A stretch of DNA of 64,000 bases from Burkholderia sp. D-99 (GTDB lineage Bacteria > Pseudomonadota > Gammaproteobacteria > Burkholderiales > Burkholderiaceae), in contig NZ_JAAOXM010000012.1 of NCBI RefSeq assembly GCF_011605345.1, forward strand, positions 1 through 64,000, written 5' to 3'. This document shows positions 50,533-58,723 of this stretch, one piece after another; positions within the stretch are counted from its first letter, which is position 1, and each line of letters starts with the position of its first letter. The notes beneath the pieces are model-generated. The model did no database searches, was not told the DNA's origin, and saw only the letters and a list, made by a program, of their open reading frames with translations. The translations under genes and the position numbers were made by a program.

Positions 50533-51690
50533 TCACGCCTGCGCGGGCATCGTGCGCGTGAAGCCGATCCGGCGCGCGCCGAACTCGCGCTTCAGTGCGT
50601 CGGCGTCGAGCCGGCCGGCCAGCGTCGCATCGGTATCGTGCGGATCGCACGCAAGCGTCACGTCGATCTCGAGCCCCGTACTCAGGTAATGCAGGTTGAT
50701 CGCCGCCGCACGCAGCCCGCGCTGCGCGAGCGCGGCCTCGAGCCGCGCCGCGATCTCGCCGCGCGGCGGCAGCGCGAGCGCCGGACGGCGCGCCGCGTCG
50801 TTCTCGGGGTCGACGTGGATCAGCGCATCGAGCACGCGCGGGTCGGTCAGTACGCGTGCACGCGCGGTCTCCGCGATGTAGTGCCCTTCGGAGACGGAGA
50901 TTTTCGGATCGACGAGGATGTGTGCGTCGACGAGCGCCGCATCACCCATCTTGCGCGTGCGCAGGTCGTGCACGTCGCGCACGCCGGGCGTTGCCGCGAG
51001 CAGCGCGCGGATCTCGGCCGTATCGGTCGTATCGAGCGCGCGGTCGGAGAGGTCCTGCAACGCGTCATAACCGAACGTCCAGCCCATGCGCGCAACCATG
51101 AAACCGACGATCGCCGCCGCGATCGGATCGAGCAGCCGCACGCCGGCCAGGCTGCCGACGATGCCGATCGCGACGACGAGCGACGAAGCGGCATCCGAAC
51201 GCGCATGCCATGCGTTCGCGACGAGCATCGCCGAGCGGACGCGCCGCGCTTCGCGCAGCATGTAGCGAAACAGCGCCTCTTTCGACACGAGCACCGTCAG
51301 CGCGACGATCAGCGCGGAAAAATGTACCGCCGGGATGTTTTCGAGATTAACGAGACGGTCGCCGGCCCGCCAGAGCATACCGACGCCGACTGCAATCAGG
51401 ATCGCGCCGAGAAACAGCGATGCGACGGTTTCGTAGCGGCTGTGTCCGTAATTGTGGTCGGCGTCAGGCGATGCGCCGCTATGCCGATTCGCAACCAGCA
51501 CGACAAAATCCGAGATCAAATCGGAAATCGAATGCACCCCGTCAGCAATCAATGCTTGCGAATGCGCAATCACGCCGACGGCGATCTGAAATGTCGCGAG
51601 CACGACATTCAGCACAATACTGACGAACGTGCTCTTGCGTGCAACCGCGTGCTTATCTGCGCTCTGCGCGTCGCCGGAAAACGTGGACAT
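50533..51690 (-). CDS. Cation diffusion facilitator family transporter
   Basis: 385-residue inner-membrane metal/proton antiporter. Six membrane helices (about 20-215) with metal-site residues HSISDLISD in helix 2 and HARSDAASSL in helix 5. A C-terminal cytosolic ferredoxin-like domain (about 225-305) is followed by an unusual extra 80 residues with a second similar half (HYLSTGLEIDVTL). Probably exports Zn2+, Co2+, Fe2+ or Mn2+. The ATG is at 51690. It is next to the H-NS gene, same strand, separated by about 240 bases. Confidence 0.9.
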   Translation of the reverse strand: MSTFSGDAQSADKHAVARKSTFVSIVLNVVLATFQIAVGVIAHSQALIADGVHSISDLISDFVVLVANRHSGASPDADHNYGHSRYETVASLFLGAILIAVGVGMLWRAGDRLVNLENIPAVHFSALIVALTVLVSKEALFRYMLREARRVRSAMLVANAWHARSDAASSLVVAIGIVGSLAGVRLLDPIAAAIVGFMVARMGWTFGYDALQDLSDRALDTTDTAEIRALLAATPGVRDVHDLRTRKMGDAALVDAHILVDPKISVSEGHYIAETARARVLTDPRVLDALIHVDPENDAARRPALALPPRGEIAARLEAALAQRGLRAAAINLHYLSTGLEIDVTLACDPHDTDATLAGRLDADALKREFGARRIGFTRTMPAQA

Positions 51691-51872
51691 GAAATATGGG
51701 ATATCGGTGTGTGATACCCGATTCTATCAAGAGCGCCCCGTGAACCCTGCCAATACCCACAAATTTCTTATTTAAATCAATCGCTTATGCGAACAGGTCG
51801 TATTTCGATTCACACCCTTTTATTACATTTTCATGACGGCGCCATGCGCGTGGCGACCGCTGAAAACAAAAA

Positions 51873-51900
51873 AGCCGCGCTCCTTAACGGACACGCGGCT
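51873..51900 (-). terminator. Intrinsic terminator of the H-NS gene
   Basis: AGCCGCG (51873-51879) and CGCGGCT (51894-51900) pair, with an inner TCC/GGA pairing around TTAAC. On the minus strand T6 follows. Confidence 0.85.
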
Positions 51901-51931
51901 CTTTTGAAGAGCAGGCGACTTAAACAAACGT

Positions 51932-52225
51932 TTAAATCGCAAACTGTTCGCGGTTCTTGCCCGCGATCCAGCGCGGCGGCTTGCCGCGGCCCGACCACGT
52001 CGCGCCCGTTTCCGGATCGCGATATTTCGCGGCAACGCCTGCGCGCGGACGGCCAACCTTACCTGCCTTCGCGCGGCTGAGACCGAGTTCGGCGAGCGAA
52101 AAGCCGTAGTCGGCAATTTTCTGCTTCACGTCATTCAGCACTTCAGCGTATTCACGCGACTTCGCTTCTTCGATTTGCTTCTCCAGCTTCTCCCGCTGGG
52201 CCAGCAGGTCCTTGTAAGAAGACAT
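51932..52225 (-). CDS. H-NS-like histone-family nucleoid protein
   Basis: 97-residue H-NS/MvaT-like DNA-binding protein of the short Burkholderia form. An N-terminal coiled-coil oligomerisation segment (LAQREKLEKQIEEAKSREYAEV) is followed by a linker and the C-terminal AT-rich-DNA-binding motif in KYRDPETGATWSGRGKPPRWI (key: WSGRGKPP). It silences low-GC DNA. The ATG at 52225 has GGGAAAC upstream. The preceding 365 bases are AT-rich, suggesting self-regulation. Confidence 0.93.
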   Translation of the reverse strand: MSSYKDLLAQREKLEKQIEEAKSREYAEVLNDVKQKIADYGFSLAELGLSRAKAGKVGRPRAGVAAKYRDPETGATWSGRGKPPRWIAGKNREQFAI

Positions 52226-52590
52226 AGTTTCCCTTTCTATCTGACCAATGGCGCCAGTCTGTAGCCAGCTCACCATTCATGAAATATATGTGCCTCGGAT
52301 TTTCGAAGGCAGAGATTAGCACAAAAAAGATTTGATAGAAGCGAGATTCATGAAAATCCCGAGATCAATTGAAATTCACTCGTGTCATTTTGACCGGCTG
52401 CGGCCTTTTCTCAAATTTTTACGTTCCTACACAGAGATTAGGACATTAGCCATTTCCTATTAGGTCTATCAACATACGCAATTACCCTGCATTCTCAAAA
52501 ATAGAAGCTTTCATCGGACGACAACTTCACGAAAATCGGACAGCGCGGCACGCTAAACGGACAAACCGCGGACAAGCCGGCACCGCGACG
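52226..52590. other. AT-rich leader of the H-NS gene
   Basis: 365 bases without a gene and much richer in A and T than the genome around it. Several A/T tracts lie in the 52320-52500 part. No convincing promoter hexamer pair could be fixed, although a TAATCT box is seen near 52310 on the minus strand. Such DNA is a natural H-NS target. Confidence 0.45.
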
Positions 52591-53250
52591 TCACGTCACA
52601 TCCCGCGCGCACGCAATCAGGCGTTCTTGCATTGCGCGCGCATCGGTCAATGGCGTATCAAACGGCGTGCGCACGCGACGGCCGTCATATCGCCAGTCGG
52701 CGCCGTGGCGATCGACACCGAGCAATTCGAGCCCGTCGCGGCGCGCAGCGCCGCCATCGTAGGCGTCCCACAACGCTTGTTCCTCATCGAAGGCGAGCGG
52801 CGGCAGCGCATCGAGATGCGTGCCGTCGACCCAGCCCATGCGCCCGAAACCGCCGATATAGCGCAGCCGCTCGACGTCGAGCGCCCAGAACGTGAAATCG
52901 CCGAGCGCGAGATAGCGCGCGGCGTCCGGCTCGTAGCGCCGGTAGCGCGCGGTGATGTGCGGATCGTCGCCGAGCGGCGCGAACCGGCCGAGCAGCGTCG
53001 CGCGCTCGGCGTTCAGCACGTCGCCGCCGGGCGCGTCGACGACGAGGAAGCCCGCGCGCGGATCGGCGGCCAGATTGCGCGTGTGCTCCGCGAGGCCGCT
53101 CACGAGGATCACGGGACGATGGCTTGCATCGGGTGCAAACGGGACGACCGTCGGATACGGGAAGCCCTGCGGATCGCGTGCATGGGTGGCGAGCGTACCG
53201 AGCGCGCAGCGGTGCAGCAGATGCAGGGCGAGAGCGGGATCGATGTTCAA
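52591..53250 (-). CDS. HugZ-family (pyridoxamine-oxidase-like) protein
   Basis: 219-residue protein of the split-barrel flavin/haem family related to HugZ. Blocks: LLHRCALGTLATHARDPQGFPYPTVVPFAPD, VSGLAEHTRNLAADPRAGFLVVD, and DFTFWALDVERLRYIGGFGRMGWV, the HugZ-like haem-contact area. Haem-degrading or electron-transfer roles are possible. It starts at TTG 53250 with AGGAG five bases upstream; there is no ATG or GTG in a sensible place. Divergent from the MFS gene. Confidence 0.85.
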   Translation of the reverse strand: MNIDPALALHLLHRCALGTLATHARDPQGFPYPTVVPFAPDASHRPVILVSGLAEHTRNLAADPRAGFLVVDAPGGDVLNAERATLLGRFAPLGDDPHITARYRRYEPDAARYLALGDFTFWALDVERLRYIGGFGRMGWVDGTHLDALPPLAFDEEQALWDAYDGGAARRDGLELLGVDRHGADWRYDGRRVRTPFDTPLTDARAMQERLIACARDVT

Positions 53251-53495
53251 GAGGACTCCTGCGGTCGAAGGGCGGCGCGCCGGGCACGCCATGCGCTTCG
53301 ATGTTACCCGCGGGCGCGGTGCGCCGCGCATCGGTCGAACGGCCAATGCGGCCGAACCCGGGGCACCGGGTCGCACAATCGCCGGATCATCGGCCAAACG
53401 GCCATCGCCCGGCAGGATCGTAAGCGGTTCGATAGAATCGGACAGGTCCGACGGGCGCCGCGTGCGTCCGCGCATTTCTTTTGACGAGCCTTTCC

Positions 53496-54713
53496 GTGTC
53501 CGAATCCTCCTCCCCCGAATCGTCGTCCCCGTTCGCCGCGCCGCCCGACGCGCATCGCGTGCTGTCACTGCCGGCCCGCCAGCGCGCGCGCGCGGCGTCG
53601 ATGGCGCTGTTCTTCGTCGCCGGCATGATGTTCGCATCGTGGGGCGTGCATGTGCCGACCGTGCGCGACAAGTTCGCGCTGAGCCCCGGGCTGCTGTCGA
53701 TCGCGCTGTTCGCGGTCGCCGTCGGCTCGATCGCCGCGATGCTGACCATCGCGCGCTGGATCGCGCGCGTCGGCTCGCGCACCGCGTGCCTGGCGGGCGG
53801 GCTCGTGATGTCGGCCTGTGCGGCACTGATCCTCGTCGTGCCCGACTACGCGATGCTGCTCGCCGTGCTCGCGCTGTTCGGCTTCTCGATGGCGACGCTC
53901 GATGTCGCGATGAACGCCGAGGCCAGCGCGGTCGAGATCGCCATCGGCAGACCGATCATGTCGTCGCTGCACGGCATGTTCAGCATCGGCGGGATGGCAG
54001 GCGCGGCCGCCGGCGGCGCGCTGCTGTCGGCCGGCATGGCGCCGGCCGTGCATCTCGCGCTCGCGGCGGCGACGAGCGCGACGGTGCTCATGATCGCAAG
54101 CCCGGCCGTGCTGCCGCATGTGCCGCACCACGAACACGCGCACGGCGGCGGCAACCGCTGGCGCTCGCCCGCCCTGTGGATGCTCGGCGGCATCGCGCTC
54201 GTCGCGCTGATCGCCGAAGGCGCGATGTACGACTGGGCGACGGTCTACATGCGCGACGTCGTCGTGGCGAGCCCCGCGCTCGCGAGCGCCGCCTATGCCG
54301 CGTTCTCGGGCGGGATGGCCGTCGCGCGCTTCGCGGGCGACGCCGTGCGTGCCCGCTTCGGCGCGCCGCAGCTCGTGTTCGCGAGTGCGTCGCTCGCCTG
54401 TGCAGGGATGATCGGCGCGCTGCTGCTGCCGTATCCGGCCGCGGTGCTGACCGGCTTCACGCTGATGGGCCTCGGCCTCGCGAACATGATGCCGGTGCTG
54501 TTCGCGGCCGCCGCGCGCGTGAAAGGCATCCACGCGGCCGAAGGGCTCGCGCATGTGGCGGGGCTCGCGTATTTCGGCATGTTGTTCGGTCCGGTCGTGA
54601 TCGGCGCGGTCGCGCAGGCCGCGAACCTGACGATCGGCCTGTCCGTGGTCGCGCTGTGCGCGGCGCTCGTCGCGGCCGTTGCGCCGAAGGTACTCGCGCG
54701 GCTGAAGATCTGA
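53496..54713 (+). CDS. MFS transporter
   Basis: 405-residue inner-membrane major facilitator, about eleven to twelve hydrophobic segments. The first helix (ALFFVAGMMFASWGVHVPTVRDKF) and SSLHGMFSIGGMAGAAAGGAL suggest the YbjJ/fucose-permease-like group. A His-rich loop (PHVPHHEHAHGGGNRW) joins the halves. Start is uncertain: GTG at 53496 is used, TTG at 53481 is also in frame, and neither has a clear SD. It is divergent from the HugZ gene. Substrate unknown. Confidence 0.83.
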   Translation: MSESSSPESSSPFAAPPDAHRVLSLPARQRARAASMALFFVAGMMFASWGVHVPTVRDKFALSPGLLSIALFAVAVGSIAAMLTIARWIARVGSRTACLAGGLVMSACAALILVVPDYAMLLAVLALFGFSMATLDVAMNAEASAVEIAIGRPIMSSLHGMFSIGGMAGAAAGGALLSAGMAPAVHLALAAATSATVLMIASPAVLPHVPHHEHAHGGGNRWRSPALWMLGGIALVALIAEGAMYDWATVYMRDVVVASPALASAAYAAFSGGMAVARFAGDAVRARFGAPQLVFASASLACAGMIGALLLPYPAAVLTGFTLMGLGLANMMPVLFAAAARVKGIHAAEGLAHVAGLAYFGMLFGPVVIGAVAQAANLTIGLSVVALCAALVAAVAPKVLARLKI

Positions 54714-54738
54714 CGGCGCGTCAGGCGCCGGCCCAAAA

Positions 54739-54772
54739 GAAAGCGCGCATGCGTTGCCGCATGCGCGCTTTC
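54739..54772. terminator. Terminator between convergent MFS and binding-protein genes
   Basis: A perfect 15-bp stem, GAAAGCGCGCATGCG (54739-54753), pairs with 54758-54772 around TTGC. On the minus strand TTTT follows directly, so it mainly ends the binding-protein transcript. Confidence 0.85.
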
Positions 54773-54798
54773 ACCCCTTCTGTTGACCGCTTGTTGCG

Positions 54799-55941
54799 TT
54801 ACATCTTCACTTCGTCGAGCAGCGACTTCTTGCCGTTCTTGTAGTTGTACAGCGAGATCACGCCGTGCTGCAGGTCGCCCTTCGAGTCGAAGGTCGTCGT
54901 ACCGATCACGCCCGAGTAGTTCGTCGACGGCATCGCCGCGAGGATCTTCGCCGGATCCGTCGAGTTCGCGCGCTTCATCGCATCGGCGATGATGTACACG
55001 GCGTCATACGTGAACGGTGCGTAGATCTGGATCGGCTGGCCGAAGCGCTTCTCGTACTTCGCCTTGAACGCTGCGCCGCCCGCCATCTTCTCGAGCGAAG
55101 CACCGGCTTCCGAGCACACCACGTTGTCGGTCGCGTCGCCGGCCAGGTCGGCCAGCTTTTCCGTGCACACGCCGTCGCCCGCGAAGATCTTCGCGCGCAG
55201 GCCGAGCTGCTTCGCCTGTTTCGCGAACGGGCCGCCAGTGGCGTCCATGCCGCCGTACATGATCGCGTCCGGATTCTCGCCCTTGATCTTGGTCAGAATC
55301 GCGCGGAAGTCGACCGCCTTGTCGTTCGTCGCGTCATGCGACACCACCTTCAGGCCGAGCGCCTTGGCCTTCTTCTCGAACTCGTTCGCGAGACCCTGGC
55401 CGTAGGCGGTCGAATCGTCGACCACGGCCACGCTCTTGATGCCCTTCGAGTGCGCGTAGTTCGCGAGTGCCGGGCCCTGCTGCGCATCGGTGGCCACCAC
55501 TCGGTACGTGGTCTTGAAGCCTTGCTGCGTGTAGGCCGGGTTGGTCGCCGACGGCGAGATCTGCACGATGCCCGCATCGCTGTAGATCTTCGAGGCCGGG
55601 ATCGACGTGCCCGAGTTCAGGTGGCCGACCACCGCGACGACCTTGTCGTCGACGAGCTTCTGCGCAACCTGCGTGGCCTGCCGCGGGTCGGCCGCGTCAT
55701 CCTGCGGATCGAGTTGCAGCGTGATTTTCTGGCCGCCGACCGTGAGACCCTTGGCGTTGATCTCCTCGACTGCGAGACGCGCACCGTTTTCGTTGTCCTT
55801 GCCCAGGTGTGCGATGCCGCCCGTCAAGGGCGCGACGTGGCCGATCTTGACGACTTGATCGGCGGCCGCGTTGCTTGCAGCTGCAACGCACAGCATCGCC
55901 GCAGCGGTGATCGGCAACAGCTTCTGCATTTTGATATTCAT
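54799..55941 (-). CDS. Branched-chain amino acid ABC transporter substrate-binding protein
   Basis: 380-residue periplasmic LivJ/LivK-type binding protein. The signal peptide (KLLPITAAAMLCVAAASNAAA) is cleaved about residue 26. The mature start VVKIGHVAPLTGGIAHLGKDNENGARLAVEEIN and the SPSATNPAYTQQGF hinge segment are typical of leucine/isoleucine/valine-binding proteins. The ATG at 55941 has GGAG seven bases upstream. The permease and ATPase genes are not adjacent, so it is an orphan subunit serving a system elsewhere. Confidence 0.95.
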   Translation of the reverse strand: MNIKMQKLLPITAAAMLCVAAASNAAADQVVKIGHVAPLTGGIAHLGKDNENGARLAVEEINAKGLTVGGQKITLQLDPQDDAADPRQATQVAQKLVDDKVVAVVGHLNSGTSIPASKIYSDAGIVQISPSATNPAYTQQGFKTTYRVVATDAQQGPALANYAHSKGIKSVAVVDDSTAYGQGLANEFEKKAKALGLKVVSHDATNDKAVDFRAILTKIKGENPDAIMYGGMDATGGPFAKQAKQLGLRAKIFAGDGVCTEKLADLAGDATDNVVCSEAGASLEKMAGGAAFKAKYEKRFGQPIQIYAPFTYDAVYIIADAMKRANSTDPAKILAAMPSTNYSGVIGTTTFDSKGDLQHGVISLYNYKNGKKSLLDEVKM

Positions 55942-56357
55942 GTAAGTCTCCAGTTTCGGTCCCAATAAACGCCATCGCCCGGTGCCCCGCTGCCATCCTT
56001 GTGTTTGCAATCACTGGACGATTCGCCGGTTGCATCGTTCATGCACTTGGCCTCAAGCACGCGAAAACAACCGCTTTTAGCAGCCGCCTGCCCGTACTTG
56101 CGCGCAAGTGTAGGTGATCAAATTAATTTGTGGGACTTTTTTGGGGTAGTGGTATCACTACTGATATGCGCACTTTGGAATCGTTACTCGAATATCGCCG
56201 CAAGCCCCACTGGATAAGGGTTTCCGCTAATTCCTGGCGACTTGCTGAAAGGTCGTTTTAAAGCCTTCCCGGGGCATTTCGATTCGGTATTTTGTGCCCG
56301 GGATCGTTGAATGAAACGCGCGTGACAACGCGCGTTTCGTCGTCCGATATGAACGAT
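55942..56357. other. Upstream region of the binding-protein gene
   Basis: 416 bases, AT-richer than average. It holds an inverted repeat GTAGTG-GTAT-CACTAC (56144-56159), possibly an operator, and AAATTAATTT (56119-56128), about 200 bases upstream of the start at 55941. A hairpin at 56313-56338 belongs to the nitronate monooxygenase gene on the right. Confidence 0.5.
56313..56338 (-). terminator. Probable terminator of the nitronate monooxygenase gene
   Basis: GAAACGCGCG (56313-56322) pairs perfectly with 56329-56338 across TGACAA. The T run on the minus strand is short (within the stem end), so strength is uncertain. Confidence 0.6.
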
Positions 56358-57437
56358 TCAGGCAGCCGCCGCATGCCATTCGGCATCGAGCGCGGCAACG
56401 AGCTGCGACGTCGTCAGCGCATCGCCGCGCCGCCGCGCGAGCGGCGCGCCCTGCCCGGCCCACAGCGACAGGTAGTCGCCGTCGTTCGCGCGCGCGGCGG
56501 CCTGGCGCAGCGGCTGCGTCAGCGCGTTCTGCACCGGGTACGGCGCGGCGTCGGCCACGCGTTCGCCGAGCCGGGCCATCAGCGTATTGCGCAGCCCGCG
56601 CGCGTGGCGGCCGGTAATCGCGCGCGTGACCTGCGTCGACGTGTCGGTGCTCGCGAGCAGGCGCGCCTTCCAGTCCGCCGCAATCGCGCTTTCCGTGCAG
56701 GTGAGGAACGCCGTGCCGAGCTGCGCGCCCTGTGCGCCGAGCGCAAGCGCGGCCGCGATCCCGCGGCCGTCCATGATGCCGCCCGCGGCGAGCACGGGCA
56801 GGCCCGTCGCGTCGACCAGTTGCGGTACGAGCGCAAACGTGCCGATCAGTGCGTCATCGGCGGAACCGATGAACGTGCCGCGGTGGCCGCCCGCCTCGGC
56901 GCCCTGCGCGGACAGCGCATCGGCGCCGGCCGCCTGCCAGGCGAGCCCCTCGGCCACGTGCGTCGCCGTGCCGATCACGTAGGTGCCGGCGGCCTTCAGG
57001 CGCGCGACGTCGGCCGCATCGAGCACGCCGAACGTGAAGCTTGCAACGGGCACGCGCAGCGCCACGAGCGCATCGAGTTGCGCACGGAAATCAGGCGCGT
57101 AGCGCGCGGGCGCGGTGCCCGGCGGCAATCCGAGCGCCGCATTCAGCGGGTCGATCGCGGCCAGCGCGCGCGCGACGGTCGCCGCGTCGGGTGCCGCGTC
57201 CGGCAGCACGAACAGGTTGATCGCGAACGGGCGGTCGGTCGCCGCGCGGATGGCTTCGACTTCGGTCGCGAGGCGCTCGGGCGCGAACGCGGCGGCGCCG
57301 AGACTGCCGAGCGCGCCGGCATTCGATGCGGCAGCGACCATCGCGGTCGTGGTCGCGCCGACCATCGGCGCTTGCACGAGCGGCAGGCGCAGGCCGAAGC
57401 GTTCGGAAAAGGGGGTGGAAAACAGGCGGGCAGACAT
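56358..57437 (-). CDS. Nitronate monooxygenase family protein
   Basis: 359-residue FMN-dependent TIM-barrel enzyme that oxidises nitronates, such as propionate 3-nitronate, to the semialdehyde. N-terminus PLVQAPMVGATTTAMVAAASNAGALGSLG is the FMN-binding start; the catalytic His is in GADALSAQGAEAGGHRGTF; a phosphate-binding LAAGGIMDGRGIAAALALGAQGAQLGTAFL follows. The ATG at 57437 has AAGGATTCGCC upstream. Divergent from the dienelactone hydrolase gene, with the MITE-like element in between. Confidence 0.9.
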   Translation of the reverse strand: MSARLFSTPFSERFGLRLPLVQAPMVGATTTAMVAAASNAGALGSLGAAAFAPERLATEVEAIRAATDRPFAINLFVLPDAAPDAATVARALAAIDPLNAALGLPPGTAPARYAPDFRAQLDALVALRVPVASFTFGVLDAADVARLKAAGTYVIGTATHVAEGLAWQAAGADALSAQGAEAGGHRGTFIGSADDALIGTFALVPQLVDATGLPVLAAGGIMDGRGIAAALALGAQGAQLGTAFLTCTESAIAADWKARLLASTDTSTQVTRAITGRHARGLRNTLMARLGERVADAAPYPVQNALTQPLRQAAARANDGDYLSLWAGQGAPLARRRGDALTTSQLVAALDAEWHAAAA

Positions 57438-57600
57438 GGCGAATCCTTCGATGACGATGCGCGAAAGCGCTTTGTAAAGGCTGGCACATCGACTCTATCG
57501 AAGCGGCACGGCGCCGAAAAATGAATAATCGAGATCGAAACGATCGCTGCGCGAGAAGCGGGCGCGTGCCCTGCAACGACACACGATCGGTGGCACACTA

Positions 57601-57887
57601 GGGCCTGTTCCCGCTAATAACGGGCTTGCGCTGGCCCCCAGAAGGGCCGAGCGCAAGGAATGCGACGAAGCGAATACTCGACGTATTCGCAAGGAGCATG
57701 ACGCCGCGATCGGCCCTTCTGGGGGCCAGCCCCACGAATGAATTTTCCCAAACAGGGGAATGTGCCTTTCCGCCCGCATTGCCGCGTCGTTCGTCGTTGC
57801 AATAGCTACGGCTATTGCGCCTCCTCTCTCCTTGCCCTGCGGGCGGAAAGGCACGTTCGCAAGTCCGTTATTAGCGGGAACAGGCCC
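57601..57887. mobile_element. MITE-like non-autonomous element, 287 bp, nested inverted repeats
   Basis: Inverted ends start GGGCCTGTTCCCG; the left end with flank (57598-57628) and right end (57860-57890) match over 31 bp with one mismatch. The element is flanked by TA on both sides (within CTAG). Two inner hairpins: 19-bp perfect stem 57631-57649 with 57711-57729, tipped by 7-bp GCGAATA/TATTCGC; 17-bp perfect stem 57762-57778 with 57838-57854, tipped by an 8-bp GCAATAGC/GCTATTGC. No transposase frame. TA target duplication and GGGCCTGTTC ends suggest mobilisation by an IS5/IS427- or Tc1-like transposase (inference). Confidence 0.75.
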
Positions 57888-57949
57888 TAGGCCGCCCTCT
57901 TTCACCCCGGGGCGCGCATCGCGCACCCCGTTCGCCAGGAGTTCAGAAC

Positions 57950-58642
57950 GTGACTGCCCAATGGATCGACATCCCGACCGGTAACGACAGCTTCGGCGGC
58001 TATCTCGCGCTGCCCAAGCGCGGCACAGGCCCCGCCGTCATCATCATCCAGGAGATCTTCGGCGTGAACTCGCACATCCGCGCGGTCGCCGACCAGTACG
58101 CGTCCGACGGCTTCGTCGCGCTCGCGCCGGACGTGTTCTGGCGCACGCAGCCGCGCGTCGAGCTGACCTATGAAGGCGCGGATCGCGACAAGGGCATCGA
58201 GCTGATGAAAAAGACCGACGTGGGTCTCGCGGTCGCGGACATCGGCGCGGCAGCCGATGCATTGCGCGCACGCCCCGAAGTGGCCGGCAAGATCGCCGCG
58301 ATCGGCTACTGCTTCGGCGGCCAGCTCGCGTACCGCGCGGCCGCGACCGGCAAGATCGACGCGGCAGTGGCGTACTACGGCGGCGGCATCCAGAACGCGC
58401 TCGACCTCGCCGGCCAGGTCACGCAGCCGATCCTGTTCCACTACGCGGAAAACGACCACGGGATCCCGCTCACGGCCGTCGACCAGGTGAAGGCCGCATT
58501 CGCCGGCCACGGCGATGCGTCGTTTCACGTGTATCCGGGCGCCGAGCACGGCTTCAACTGCACGGACCGCGCGTCGTACAACCAGCGCGCATCGGCGCTC
58601 GCGCACGGCCGCACGCTGACCTTCCTCGCCGAGCACCTCTAA
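57950..58642 (+). CDS. Dienelactone hydrolase family protein
   Basis: 230-residue cytosolic alpha/beta hydrolase. The nucleophile is Cys in IGYCFGGQLAY (about residue 122), the acid is Asp in AENDHGIP, and the base is His in AEHGFNC; this is the Cys-Asp-His triad of dienelactone hydrolases. The normal role is ring-opening of dienelactone in chlorocatechol breakdown, but many paralogues act on other esters. It starts at GTG 57950 with AGGAG nine bases upstream. The amidase follows after 81 bases. Confidence 0.92.
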   Translation: MTAQWIDIPTGNDSFGGYLALPKRGTGPAVIIIQEIFGVNSHIRAVADQYASDGFVALAPDVFWRTQPRVELTYEGADRDKGIELMKKTDVGLAVADIGAAADALRARPEVAGKIAAIGYCFGGQLAYRAAATGKIDAAVAYYGGGIQNALDLAGQVTQPILFHYAENDHGIPLTAVDQVKAAFAGHGDASFHVYPGAEHGFNCTDRASYNQRASALAHGRTLTFLAEHL

Positions 58643-58723
58643 AAACGGCCGGCCGCGGGCCCCTCTCGCCGGGCCCGCGTTATGCTCCTGACATCGCCAC
58701 GAGTCACAACGGGGGTGACTGCG

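Noticed and set aside
53565..54554. 329-residue minus-strand frame opposite the MFS gene
   Set aside because: Antisense shadow with His/Arg-rich composition; the plus-strand frame has clear membrane helices.
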